Assembly (NCBI GenBank): GCA_000310025.1
Contig: FN649749.1
Span: forward strand, 1,841,763-1,905,762
Direction of reading: 5' to 3'
DNA: 64,000 nucleotides
Source of the DNA: Ectocarpus siliculosus
Lineage: Eukaryota > Sar > Phaeophyceae > Ectocarpales > Ectocarpaceae
Positions 35,186 through 45,144 of the stretch are shown one piece after another (position 1 is the stretch's first letter; each line of letters starts with the position of its first letter). Below the pieces are notes generated by a model. The model ran no database searches, was not told the origin of the DNA, and saw only the letters and a program-made list of their open reading frames with translations. A program made the translations under genes and the position numbers.

Positions 35186-35362
35186 GGGGGCAGGCATGAC
35201 TTTGAGAGTATGCCTGATGATGGTGCGATGACTGGTTTATACTGATGATGGTGTTGTGGACGGGAATAGGTTGAGGTCCCCGAGTTCCACTCTTCTCTCC
35301 CCCCCCTGTTCAAGCGTGGGGGGGTACGACCAATTAATGCAATTTCGAAAGCAACGAATAAA
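35186..35362 (+). repeat. Repeat B2 of YR element 2
   Basis: A direct repeat of B1 (34022-34195) with the same C/G hairpin (about 35298-35326). Confidence 0.9.
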
Positions 35363-35485
35363 CACCACGTTGGCCCCCATTGTTGCGCCAAGGCACCCCC
35401 ATTTTATGCCACGGTGCCCCCTCTCTCTGTGAAATTTCCCCGCGTCCATACCCTTCTTATTCACAACTGATCGCGCACTACTGTA

Positions 35486-36470
35486 ATGCGAAAGATTGAC
35501 TGACGAACGAAGTAAAGGAAATCTGCGTTTTGTGAGAAGCGGCAGAAACAAACCGTTGGCCAATCAGAAAGCAGGAAGCGGACGAGTGTGTTGATTCCTG
35601 TTTTCAGTACATACTCGCTTCGCCGTGTTTACCGCGGGCGAGCGAGAGCACGTGTGTGTGCTTGTGGTGGCCAAGGGTTGTTTCTGCCGTGACGTTTCTT
35701 TTTCCCACCCGCCCACACCCTTGCTTTTGGGGGTGTCAGTGGACATGGAAATCGGAGCGGCGGCGTTGTGTCCAATGTGATTGCCTGTCGGGGGGATTCA
35801 CCGTGTAGCCGCAGTCGGGGTCGCGTGTGCCTGTGCTGGGCGCGGTTCCGAGGTGCTCGTCCCATTTCATTTTTTTTTTTTTGAATGGGATGTGTGTGTA
35901 TCGCATTTACTTCAGGTTGATATATGCAGGACGCATGTTGGTGTGTGTACCCGACCGTTGCACGGTTGGGGGAGTGCACTCTTGGCTGCTGTGTGTGGCT
36001 AAGTTGGTGCTGCGCGCTTCCCCGTTGTGTGCGTTCCGAGTCTGATTGATTGGTGGACACCCGTATATATTATATGATTGATTGTACGTGGGGTCCTGGC
36101 GACATGTGTGTTTTTTTCTGCAGTGCGATGGAGTGTCAGGGGAACAGAGAGTAGCGAGAGACGGGCATATGGTTTTTCCTTGGTGGCCCGAGTGTTTCGC
36201 CGAGTGGCGATGTTAATGTTGATGGGCCTTGTGGGGTTCTCTCGTGGTTTCAGTATGAACAAATCGGTGTGGTTATCAGGGTGGCAGACAAAGTTTATAT
36301 ATTTCTGTCCGTTGGGTGGCTGATGTTTATACTGATCGTAAGGAGTAGACCGGGGGCGTGTGTGGTGTGTTGCCCTGCCTGGTCTTCGCTCTTTTCCCCT
36401 CCCCCTTGGCGAGCAAAGGGGGTACGCAAAATAATGACAAATTTCGAAAGCATCGAGAAAAAAATAATAT
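35486..36470 (+). mobile_element. YR element 3: relict of repeats A and B only
   Basis: About 35486-35705 aligns with repeat A of element 2 (gcgaaagattg, ttggccaatcag, aaagcag) at clearly lower identity, and ends in the same cccacccgcccaccc and gcttttgggggtgtcagtgg motifs. About 36310-36470 aligns with repeat B (gtttatactgat, a C5/G5 hairpin, aatttcgaaagca). The two are separated by about 600 nt, as in an A2-B2 unit. No coding region remains. It is an older, related copy. Confidence 0.6.
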
Positions 36471-36750
36471 ACACGCAATGCAGGACGAAAACACATGCAC
36501 AGTCTATTCGCATGCACAACACTTACTTCACTCTATCACTCTATATATAATTAATATATATACAAAAATTTCGGAGGCAGTCAACCGCAAGGGAGTGCTG
36601 GAAAAAACAACAAGCCCAACACAAAAGAAAGGGAACACGCAGTGCAGCAGGCGCACAACAAACCCGGCAAAGCTGTTGAACAAACATTTATTTGTACAGC
36701 GCTGGCATGCGCACGCAAAACACACATCACGACCATCAAATCTGCCCCGC
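36471..36750. other. AT-rich gap before the gypsy fossil
   Basis: No gene is seen. The stretch has a TA-rich run (about 36540-36563) and A-rich purine tracts. It lies between the YR relict and the point where similarity to the second gypsy element's gag begins. Confidence 0.4.
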
Positions 36751-37714
36751 GGTCATGGGAGAGTGGCCGTACAGCAAATTCGTTACGAAGTTTAAGGCGT
36801 TAGCAATGTCGGAGTTGGCCTCGCATAGGGCTTTCGCGCCGGATCTGCGCATGGTACAGCGTGCGCTTCGGGACGCTTTGTTGGAGCAGTGCCCGAATGT
36901 TCTCTCGTCTTTGCCGTTGAAAGAGAAGATTCTCCACAACGTGGTGTTTAGTGATCAGGATGAGCTTTGGGATGCTTTGTCGTCGGAGGAAGCACTAAAA
37001 CACTCGCCCGCCTGCAACGGCGACCGTTATTTTACCACTGTCACCTCTGGGTTTTCATCGGCGCCCACACGAGCCATGACTGCGACCGTGGGGCAGCAGC
37101 GGCCGCCACCGCCGCCGCCGCTGCAGACGTCCGCGTGGTCGCCGGGAACACAATTTCCCGCCGGGGTGATGGCTATCGACCCTGTGCCGTCCGATAACAC
37201 ATGTCCATTCGAGCAGGACTACGACTGCTGGCCGTTGCGTGGTCACTACGGCTTTGTGTACAGCGTTGTGGCAAGTATGGCTAAGATGGACCCCCCTTTG
37301 TTTACACCGCTGTTGACCCCTGCCGACCGAGCGCAAGCTCTGCGGCGATTTTCTGGCCAATGTCTCAACTGCGGGCAGGCGGGCCACAGCCTCAAAACTT
37401 GCCCGTATGCTTTCACCAATTGCACCGGCCTCTTAAACCCGGCCATTGCTTCGCATGCTGATAGCGTTCAGGTTTTTCAACGTTGGCAAAGCCGCATGAA
37501 ATCGCACCGCCCGCGTGTACACAATAAAAATGGCCCGGGTAAGAGCAGCGGCCATATACAGGGCGACGGCCGCCGCTCTGGGAAACGTAACTCAACTCCA
37601 CACGCACTACCTCCGGCGCCGGCGGTAGGCGCCGCCGCAACCCCGGCGCCCGCCGCCGTACCTGGAACTCCGTACACTCGAAGTTCCGGAACCCCGCACT
37701 CGCGGGGTAACTGA
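36750..37714 (+). CDS. Gag fragment of gypsy fossil 1
   Basis: The reading contains KFKALAMSELASHRAFAP, matching YKALAMTVMVSHHAFKP in the other copy's gag. Its CCHC knuckle CLNCGQAGHSLKTC lies at about 37361-37402. The tail is Pro/Ala/Arg-rich. Gag would coat the element RNA. The N-terminal half found in the other copy is missing. Confidence 0.8.
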
Positions 37715-37732
37715 CACGCCGGTGACGGCCTT

Positions 37733-40700
37733 TTGCACACATCGCCGTCAACAGCACCGGGTGTGCGCTGTACGACTAGTTCCCAAGATGTTCGTATCAC
37801 ACAGACGCCTTCGGGCTCGCCTATGTTAGTTTCCCAACCTTTTATTTCTCAGATGTCGCCTCACGCCTCATCTCAGCCTGTTTTGGATGACCGACGTGAC
37901 TCGTCGGCGCCGAATACAGTCTTGTGGTGTGGGCGAGGGGCCGACCAGACTTCGGGTGTCTCACGGACGCTCGCCCCGATGTCTACGCCCCCCGGAGGCA
38001 TGGCTCCGGCTTCTCCCACAGTTTCGGCGGCTTCGGGTGGTCTCGTCAACCACGTTGGAGCACAGGAACCTTCGGGACAACCGCAGGCCCGCCGCGGTGG
38101 CTCGAGTACGCTTGTACCCACCGCGCCCCCTCCGGACCCCTCGCGACGTTCCTCTACGGAGCACCAACGTCGCACGGTGCTGACTGCACCGCCGTTGCCG
38201 AGCGCAAGTAACGGTTCCCCCAAATCGGAAGGTTAATGTTCTTTGTCACGAAATAGCGGTCCCGAGCCTCCCGCGGCCGCTGACCATGTTGGTCGAGCGC
38301 CCGCGATGAAGGCCGCTTTTAATGAACGGGCCTACGCCGACGTTTTGCGCGAAAACGCCCGCGTAGATCGCTTGGTTTCGCACGCTTCTGCGGCTGGTTC
38401 ACCGCTCTTGCCTGCCTCTCCTCGTAACCCACAATCCGGCCCGCCTTCGGGCGGCACCCAGATTGTCCTGCCGGTTGCCGGTGCCATTTCTCTTGATGAT
38501 ATTTCTTCGGGGAAGGTAAGCGCACCCGCGCGGCAGGCCCCTGTTTTTGACGGTTGTCAGGAATACTATAACGATGAGGTTTTCCTCTTTTGGAAACCGC
38601 CGTCCTTTCTGTCTAACTGGACGCCCTGTGAGTTCTCGGTTCATGGCATTCGCTACGTGTGCGGCGAACAGTTCATGATGGCGGAGAAAGCCCGCATTTT
38701 CGGTGATGATGCCGCTTATGCCAAAATCATGGCTACCTCCGACCCGAGAGAACACAAGCCCCTTGGTCGCAAGGTACGCGGTTTTGACCATGCTCTATGG
38801 GAACTCCGGCGCGAGGATGTTGTCTTTTCGCTTTTGTATGCAAAATTCGCCCAAAATGCTGACGCGCGTGAACGTTTGTTGGCTACGGGCGATAGACAGA
38901 TAGCGGAGGCCAGTCCTTATGACGGATTGTGGGGCATTGGTGTTGATGCCTTCGATCCGCGTGCGGCGTCGCCCTCCAAGTGGACTGGTAAAAACCTTTT
39001 GGGCAAAGCGCTTGTTGCGACGCGCACGCTTCTGCGTGTGCGCCCGGTCGAACCCAATAAGCCTTTACGCCCTGAACACTCGGGGCAACCTGCCCCCGTG
39101 TGTCCCACTATCCACGAAATTGCGCCCCCGGGTGAGGACTCTTCGGCCCATGATTCCTCGCCCGAGGACACGCGTGGCCCGCTGGACGTGCCAGCCAACA
39201 CGCCCGCGGACCACTCGAAACAGGTGCTGAATATTGCCTCGACTGCTTTTCGTGAAGCCGCCGCTTCCCCACCGCCGCTATTGGCGGAACACGGCCCAGA
39301 TTTGGTGAGCGGTGATGTTTTAGTTGATTGCGATACCTCTACAACGCGAGTCCGCGTGCATAGTGGTACCGGAGCCGTGTGTACAGCGCCTGGTGTAGCC
39401 CTTTTGGACTCGGGCTCACCTTCATCTTTTATTAGTGATGCTTTCCTTGAAGCCATGGAGGCGTCAGGAGCTGCATCCGTCCACAGTCGCCGTTCGGTGC
39501 CCGTTCGGCAGTGGGGTGGTTTTGGCTCTGGCAATGCTCTTGAAACCACCTCATCCGTGCGGCTGTCCGTTCAATTTTTTTATGGTGATAGTGCCACCGC
39601 TTCGTTAGCGGTGTGGGTGTATGTTGTCCCAGCTGCCGCCATGGGTCACGCTCTCCTTCTTGGACGTGATAGTTGGATGCGTTTTAACTCTCGTTTGTCC
39701 ACTACTTTGCCCACGCGGTCGGCAAGTGGACGCATTATGGAGAAACTTTCTCTGTCATCGGATTTTGCGGCGGGAGCTTCCGCGTATGTCGCTGGACCCT
39801 CCGCCCCCGGGGCATCTTACTTCCTGCGGTACGCCGGCAGGAAGGGTGTCTCCCTTTCCGATAAGCCCACTTTGACGAGGGTGAACCTCGTTCGCAACTC
39901 TGGCACCCCCGCTCTCACCGGCAACTATCTTGTCACGTTTTTACCGAAACACGGCGCCCTCTCGGCGTCGGACGCGTTTGTTTCGGACGGGCCTCAACAC
40001 ATCCCATTGACAGGGTGCGCCGAGTTGGAGCCAGGTGAGGTGCTTGGAGTGGCGACTGCCCCACATGTGCAGATTCCGCTTGCGTCGATTGATCCTACAC
40101 CACAGACGGCCGAGGGTGTTGGGTTGAGTGACCCTCCGCCGCCAGCCCGTTCCGCGGATGGGCCGCCGTCTCGCGTGAATTATTTGCATTCAAACATCCC
40201 GGTTGCGCATCCGGAGATCTCGGATTCCCCCGCGGCCTCACTGCCGCCGAAAACGCCACCACCGGATCTGTTGGAACGCCTCTCAGAAGCGCAGCGAGTG
40301 AGTTTTCGCGAGTTGTGGCAAGGTTTGCCTGCACATTTGCACGATGTGACTTTTGATTTACATGACTCGGGTTGGACCCCGGAAGCCATCGACAGCCTCG
40401 CGGATGTGCTGTGTGACTTTTCGGATGTGTTTTCGCGGTCACCGTCCGATTTCGGTTGCTGTTCCGTGAAACCGTTTCGTTTGGAAGTGCCCCCGGGCGC
40501 GAAACCGTTGGCCTCGCGTCCCTATAGGCTCAACCCACTGGTGGAGAAAAAGGTCGATGCAATTCTCGATCAATACCTTGCTGCCGGTCTTATTCAGCAC
40601 TCGCAATCACCGTGGGCGAGCCCTCTGGTTGTCATGCCTAAAAAGGACGGTAATCTGCGTTTGACCGTGAACTACAAAAAGCTTAACAAATTGTGCAGCC

Positions 40701-41840
40701 TTGGTCAACAACCGCAGCCGCGAGTTGACCATATCATCGATTCCCTGCACAAGGGCAAGGTATTTTCCATTTTCGATCTTAACTCCGCTTTCCACCAAAT
40801 CACCGTCGAAGAGGACACGGTTCAGCTTACTACGGCGTTTTGTACGCCCACGCAACTTTTCGAGTGGCTCCGTATGCCTCAGGGAAGCTCCGTGGCACCG
40901 TCGTGGTTCACCATGGTCATCAACGAAGTGGTTAAAGGTCTGGACCATGTGCTTGCATACCTGGATGATGTGATTGTGTTTGACGCCGACCCCATCCACC
41001 ATGTCGCCAACATACGGCTATTTTTGGAGCGTTTGCGCAAGTTCAACCTCAAGTTTTCTCCTTTCAAGAGTCGCGTCGGCGCGAAGGAGGCCGTTTATTT
41101 AGGTCACACAATCTCCCCTGCGGGTGTTAGTCCTCGTGCCGATAAGGTCGAAGCCCTCACAAAAATGCCGCTGCCTAACAACGTCAAAAAGCTGCGTTCC
41201 TTGCTGGGTGGGCTTTCGTATTACCGCAAATTCATCAAGGGTTTGGCCATGCGCGTGAAACCACTCACTGACCTTTTGCGTAAGGACGCGAGGTTTTGTT
41301 TTACGCCGGATATGGCGGATACTGTCAAAGAACTCTTGGCGAAACTGTCCGAACCTCCGGTTTTGGCTTTCCCGGATTGGGACGCTGTCGCAGATGGCAG
41401 CCGCCCTCTCCGGCTTTGCTGTGACGCCTGTATCGATGGTTTTGGTGCGGCCCTTGAACAGGAACAGGTCGATGGTTCAATCCGTCCCATTCTGTTCGTT
41501 AGCCGCGCTACGCTCGAATCCGAGCGCAATTGGACAGTGCTCGACTTGTAAGCTGGAAGTATCGTGTGGGCAATTAAACGCTTACGCGGTTATTTTTGGT
41601 CTACGCACTTTCTGATTTATTCGGATCACAAGGCAATGGAGAGCATCGTCAAGGTGGGTGAACACAACGCCCGCGTCCAACGTTGGCTCGAGTTCCTTTC
41701 CTCGTTCAATTACACCCTTGTCTACCGCAAAGGCACTGCCAACGCCAATGCGGATTTTCTTTCGCGGTTGCCCCTGCCGGCAACCGACGCGGATAGACAC
41801 GGTGACACCAGTATCGCCGGTCCTGCAGACGACGCCACAA
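37733..41840 (+). CDS. NADAR-protease-RT-RNase H region of gypsy fossil 1
   Basis: A Ser/Pro-rich leader (37733-38540) precedes a NADAR-like domain at about 38555-39040 (motifs FLSNWTPCEF, CGEQFMMAEKA, LLYAKFAQNAD, EASPYDGLWGIG, KNLLGKALV). The retropepsin motif VALLDSGSPSSFIS follows at about 39395-39435. The RT domain (about 40470-41000) has FDLNSAFHQI, RMPQGSSVAPSWF and the catalytic AYLDDVIVFD (about 40957-40986). RNase H starts near 41400 (LCCDACIDGFGAALEQ) and runs to WLEFLSSFNYTLVYRKG. RT before RNase H, with the YLDD box, fits Ty3/gypsy. The order NADAR-PR-RT is shared with the other copy. Confidence 0.85.
38555..39040 (+). other. NADAR (YbiA/DUF1768-like) domain in gypsy fossil 1
   Basis: About 160 residues follow the family pattern from end to end. 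They begin with LFWKPPSFLSNW and reach the core CGEQFMMAEKA with its Glu and Lys. LGRKVRGFDHALW, KFAQN and LLATGDRQIAEASP come next. The segment ends with WGIGV and W-x-GKNLLGKAL-x-x-x-R. In bacteria YbiA cleaves N-glycosidic bonds of riboflavin-pathway intermediates, and NADAR proteins paired with DarT-type toxins remove ADP-ribose from DNA guanine. The role in the element is unknown. Confidence 0.85.
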
Positions 41841-42132
41841 TGTTATGGAGGAACAGAGAAATAAAAGAGGGAAGGGAGCAACCTCGTTGCTCCTGGCTTC
41901 GGGTACTCACAGTTGTTGTTTGATCTCTTGTTTAGCCTTCTTAGACCAGGTCCGCTCAGCGCCCACTTGGAGAGTGAGGGAGCGGGGCTGGGATTTTGAT
42001 CTTCCTTCAAGCTACTTCAATACCCCTCAACGTCGCCAAATATCCATATCCAAAGAAAATTCAAAATATCCAATAAGCGCTCATACAACGTTCATGAAAC
42101 GCTCGTACAATGCAAATACACTAGTTGCTCCA

Positions 42133-42489
42133 TTACAAGAGCGCATCACCAGCACCGGGTGGAAGCTCATGTTGCTGCGCCGGCTTCGGCTTCTTAGGAG
42201 CCGCCCGGCCATCGGCTCCGCGATAGCCGATCTTCTTCTTCTTAGGCCGCCCCCTAGGATTCCCCATCCATGGTGCTTGCATGCTTGGCTTGCGTGGGTA
42301 TTTTTTTGTGTTCTTCGGGCTGCAACGTGTGCGAGAGTTGTTTGTGCGTGTTGTGTCGCCCACCAAAGCACACCCACCCATTGTGCGGCACAACATGTTG
42401 AATATCTCGAAAACTAGATGTTTCCCAGCAAAACCAAAACCCCCAAAACCCCACCTGTAGATAGATCGACGATAGGGATCGTTTGCCAC
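42133..42489 (-). pseudogene. C-terminal remnant of an unknown protein with an AT-hook
   Basis: The minus-strand frame ends with GNPRGRPKKKKIGYRGADGR, which contains an AT-hook core (GRP flanked by basic residues). A Cys/Thr-rich stretch upstream (DTTRTNNSRTRCSPKN) resembles degenerate zinc-knuckle tails found at the ends of some transposase or replicase proteins. A neighbouring frame carries other parts of that pattern, so it looks decayed. The family is not identified. Confidence 0.3.
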
Positions 42490-42959
42490 TGTTTATTTTG
42501 AAATCGGTCGGGTGGTTGTCGCGCTGTAAACGAATCAAGTTGATCCTCATTCAGTTATTATTCTCTGATATCTCCTGTAATTTCGAGAATTACAAAAAAA
42601 AAAAAATCCCCAACCACAGAATTCCGACATGTGTCCAAATCCGTTGAGTTTTTTGGCATCGGCAATAAACACCACCCTGTGAAAACGAATCAAGTTTTAA
42701 AGGTGTTTCGGGGATAAAAAGTCAAGGAAAAACAAAAACAAAAAAAAACTCTCCGTCACGCCATGCGCCTGGAAACAGGGCGTTTGCCGGTACTTTCAGA
42801 TTTCGGAACAACCACCTGTGTGCAGAGAAAAGTTGTCATTTGTGCTGGGGGAATTTATGGATTCATTGTTGTGCACGGACTATAGAATTAGTACGAGAGT
42901 GTCGACTCGTTGTGCTGTCACGGCATCTTCCACGCACTTCTGCCAGTAGTGCTGGTTTG

Positions 42960-43015
42960 TTTGTTGATTGGAGTCTTGCAGGTCGAGATACATACAGCAG
43001 TGGGATTCTCGGGTT
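42960..43015 (-). repeat. Relic of the MULE terminal repeat
   Basis: The piece gattggagtcttgcaggtcg...agatacatacagcagtggg closely follows gattggagtcttgtagagcg...agatacagccggtgggg in the right arm of the MULE (12070-12115). This suggests an old related element or MITE here. Its limits are unclear. Confidence 0.4.
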
Positions 43016-43711
43016 GTGGAGGTAAAAGTCTGGCTAAAACCACAGCAAAAAATTCTAGCTAGATTACTGCCGCTGTATTTTTGCTACAGCAGTAGTACAC
43101 TATGTACTGCTGCTGTATACCAGGTATGTATATGGACTAGACGCCGAACGACGTCCGCGTACTTCGGCAACGACCTAACTAACTGGATGGGATACTTCCT
43201 GCCACGGCGAAGCATGCTACAATGAATGAATGCGATGCAAACATGCGTTCGTGTGTCGTGCGGCTGCCACATGTATGTGTGTCCACGATAGATAGATACA
43301 CGCAGAGCTCTCGCGACGTTTTGTCGTTACCGCGCAGAAGGAGAGACCCCTCGGAGATCTTCCACATAATAAAGAGAGCGGCTCGCAATAACGCCGGTTT
43401 GGGCACCTCTACACACACCCCGCAATAGCGCCGGTTTCTTTTTTTTACGCACACACAAACAACACACCACTCCACGCACCTGCCCTGAGGAGGTTACACA
43501 CCGTAGGGGTACACACGTGCATCTACAGACCCTACAGCTCCACGTAGAGGGGCACCAGCGCCTTGTGCGGAAGGTGAATTGTGCGGAAGATGATCGCGGG
43601 CAAGTGACCGTCAAGACTTACTTATACCCCCCGAGCTGCACCAGCGTTCACCAGCCCATCACCCGTGTTGCAAGTCCTCACAAAAAACGATTTTTTTTTT
43701 TTAATACGACA

Positions 43712-44062
43712 ATGCGAAGGTGTACCGATTCTGGTAAAAGTCAATCGACGGATACCCTGCGAATCGGGTCGTCCTCCTTAACACTCTCCACCCACAGAAT
43801 TTACCCTCAACTTGGAACCTCTTGTGGCCAGGACGGGAAATTCGATGGAAGTGTCACAAGGTTCTTTATATGATCGATTCCAAGAGGTGTTCTCAGGACT
43901 GACACACATTACATGGTGTCCATGGGAAAATGTCCAAGTCAGGAGAAAAAACGTGCACCCAAGGAGATTCGAACCAGTATCCGGCTGACGCCATGTGCGA
44001 AGGTGTACCGATTTTGGTAAAAGTCAATCGACGGATACCCTGCGAATCGGGTCCTCCTTAAC
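43712..44062. repeat. 76-bp direct repeat with an intervening tRNA-like B box
   Basis: The unit gcgaaggtgtaccgatt-tgg...ggatacc...tccttaac occurs at about 43712-43786 and 43990-44062, 280 nt apart. Between them, on the minus strand (about 43956-43978), is ggttcgaatctcc, a good match to the Pol III B box, followed by a T run. A proper tRNA cloverleaf could not be folded, so a decayed tRNA-derived SINE is the best guess. Confidence 0.35.
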
Positions 44063-44489
44063 AACAAGGCATCGATCACGCGGAGCCCCCACAGCGGCCG
44101 GATTCCTATGGGACCGCCCGTTCTTCGTCAACAACTCCGGCTGTAGTGGCGATCCAAAATATGGCCAACCCTTGAACGAAACCTTAGGCAAGTCTCTACA
44201 GCGTGGTACCATCTTAAGTCTGGGACGAATCGTTTTTTGGAGGTGTATAAAGCGCTGAAGTTCGCTTGGAGGGTGTTATCTTCCGTAGAGTCGAGCTCGT
44301 CTGCTCCGCATCTTGCTGCAAGGGAGAGAGAGAAAGGGCTGCCTGGAGAGCCAGCTGAGGCACAGCGGATCCAGCCTTCATCGGTTCACTGCCCTGCCGC
44401 AATGTGAGTAGTAGAGTGAGGAGTTTCAGCAGTAAGCAGGAGGACAAAAAGGCGGAAAACAGCAGATTTCGTATGCACACGAGGATTGA

Positions 44490-44525
44490 TTGTCAACAGC
44501 AGCAGCAGCAGCAGCAGCTACCGTG
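44490..44525 (+). repeat. CAG microsatellite
   Basis: Seven consecutive CAG/AGC triplets, about 44499-44519. They lie in short open frames of doubtful coding value. Confidence 0.6.
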
Positions 44526-45144
44526 TACGCCGCGGCAGCACACCCGCGCTTGTTCGCGCTTTCTACCAGCACAGCGTCACCGTATGTTTGCATGCGCTGT
44601 AAGGCAATCGTACTCACTCCACTCCCGCGCGATGGTGTAGCGACAAGATCCTTCTGTCGCGGCCGACAAGATTTATTGACGTGGTCCCCAAACCGTTTGA
44701 AATTTGAAATTTGGACGCTTGTTTCCTCGTGTGACGACACATTCCCGGGCTACTGTAGGACACAGGTACTTCAGCTGGTACACGTTCATCAATTGGTAGC
44801 AGCAGGACGTATATTTGCAGTTGTAATGTATTCATGCGACCCTCCTTGTGTTTTGCAAAGAACGACACCGCCGCAGCGACCCGTGTACAAAAAGAGTAGG
44901 CGCACTGGACATGAAAAAAACACACACCAACAGGCAAGCGGAGCAAAACCAAAAACAAACACAGGAGCATTTGTGTTGAAGCGAATACTGAACGTGTGTG
45001 CCGTGTGTCACTGACGCAGGAGGGGAGGAAATTGTGGGAAGAACGCCAAACAAGGCTGTTCGGTCGAAGGTCCTCGTAAGTCCACTGTTGATGGCGTGTC
45101 CGAGAAGGCCGCGGACAAACGCAATACAGAGATGTTGGCCACAG

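Larger units (their letters stand above)
28569..35362 (+). mobile_element. YR retroelement 2 (Ngaro/PAT-like), more decayed
   Basis: The layout is A1 (28569-28789), gag-RT, RNase H, recombinase, B1 (34022-34195), A2 (34196-34416), a 769-nt spacer, and B2 (35186-35362). The A copies (221 bp) are nearly identical. The plan is the same as in element 1, but the repeats are unrelated in sequence, so it is a separate family. Gag and RT share one long frame here. About four or five breaks lie in the 3' half of the coding region. Confidence 0.87.
36750..41840 (+). mobile_element. Ty3/gypsy retrotransposon fossil 1, with NADAR domain
   Basis: The fossil runs gag (C-terminal part), NADAR, aspartic protease, reverse transcriptase, RNase H. 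Alignment by eye with the longer copy at 49590-61960 shows that the start of gag and everything after RNase H (linker and integrase) are absent. No LTRs are found. It is a truncated fossil with about two internal breaks. Confidence 0.85.
41841..44240. other. Gene-poor stretch with transposon relicts
   Basis: No intact gene is supported. The stretch holds an AT-hook-bearing frame (42133-42489, listed separately), a relic of the MULE terminal repeat near 42965-43010, A-rich runs (42590-42607 and 42735-42750) and a 76-bp direct repeat (43712-43786 with 43990-44062). Confidence 0.45.

Noticed and set aside
36750-41840. A stand-alone host NADAR enzyme beside a retrotransposon
   Set aside because: The domain is in one reading with protease and RT motifs, and the second copy has it at the same place in the same order. 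It therefore belongs to the element.
43712-44062. A tRNA gene
   Set aside because: A B-box-like sequence is present, but T-stem pairing, an A box and an acceptor stem could not be found.
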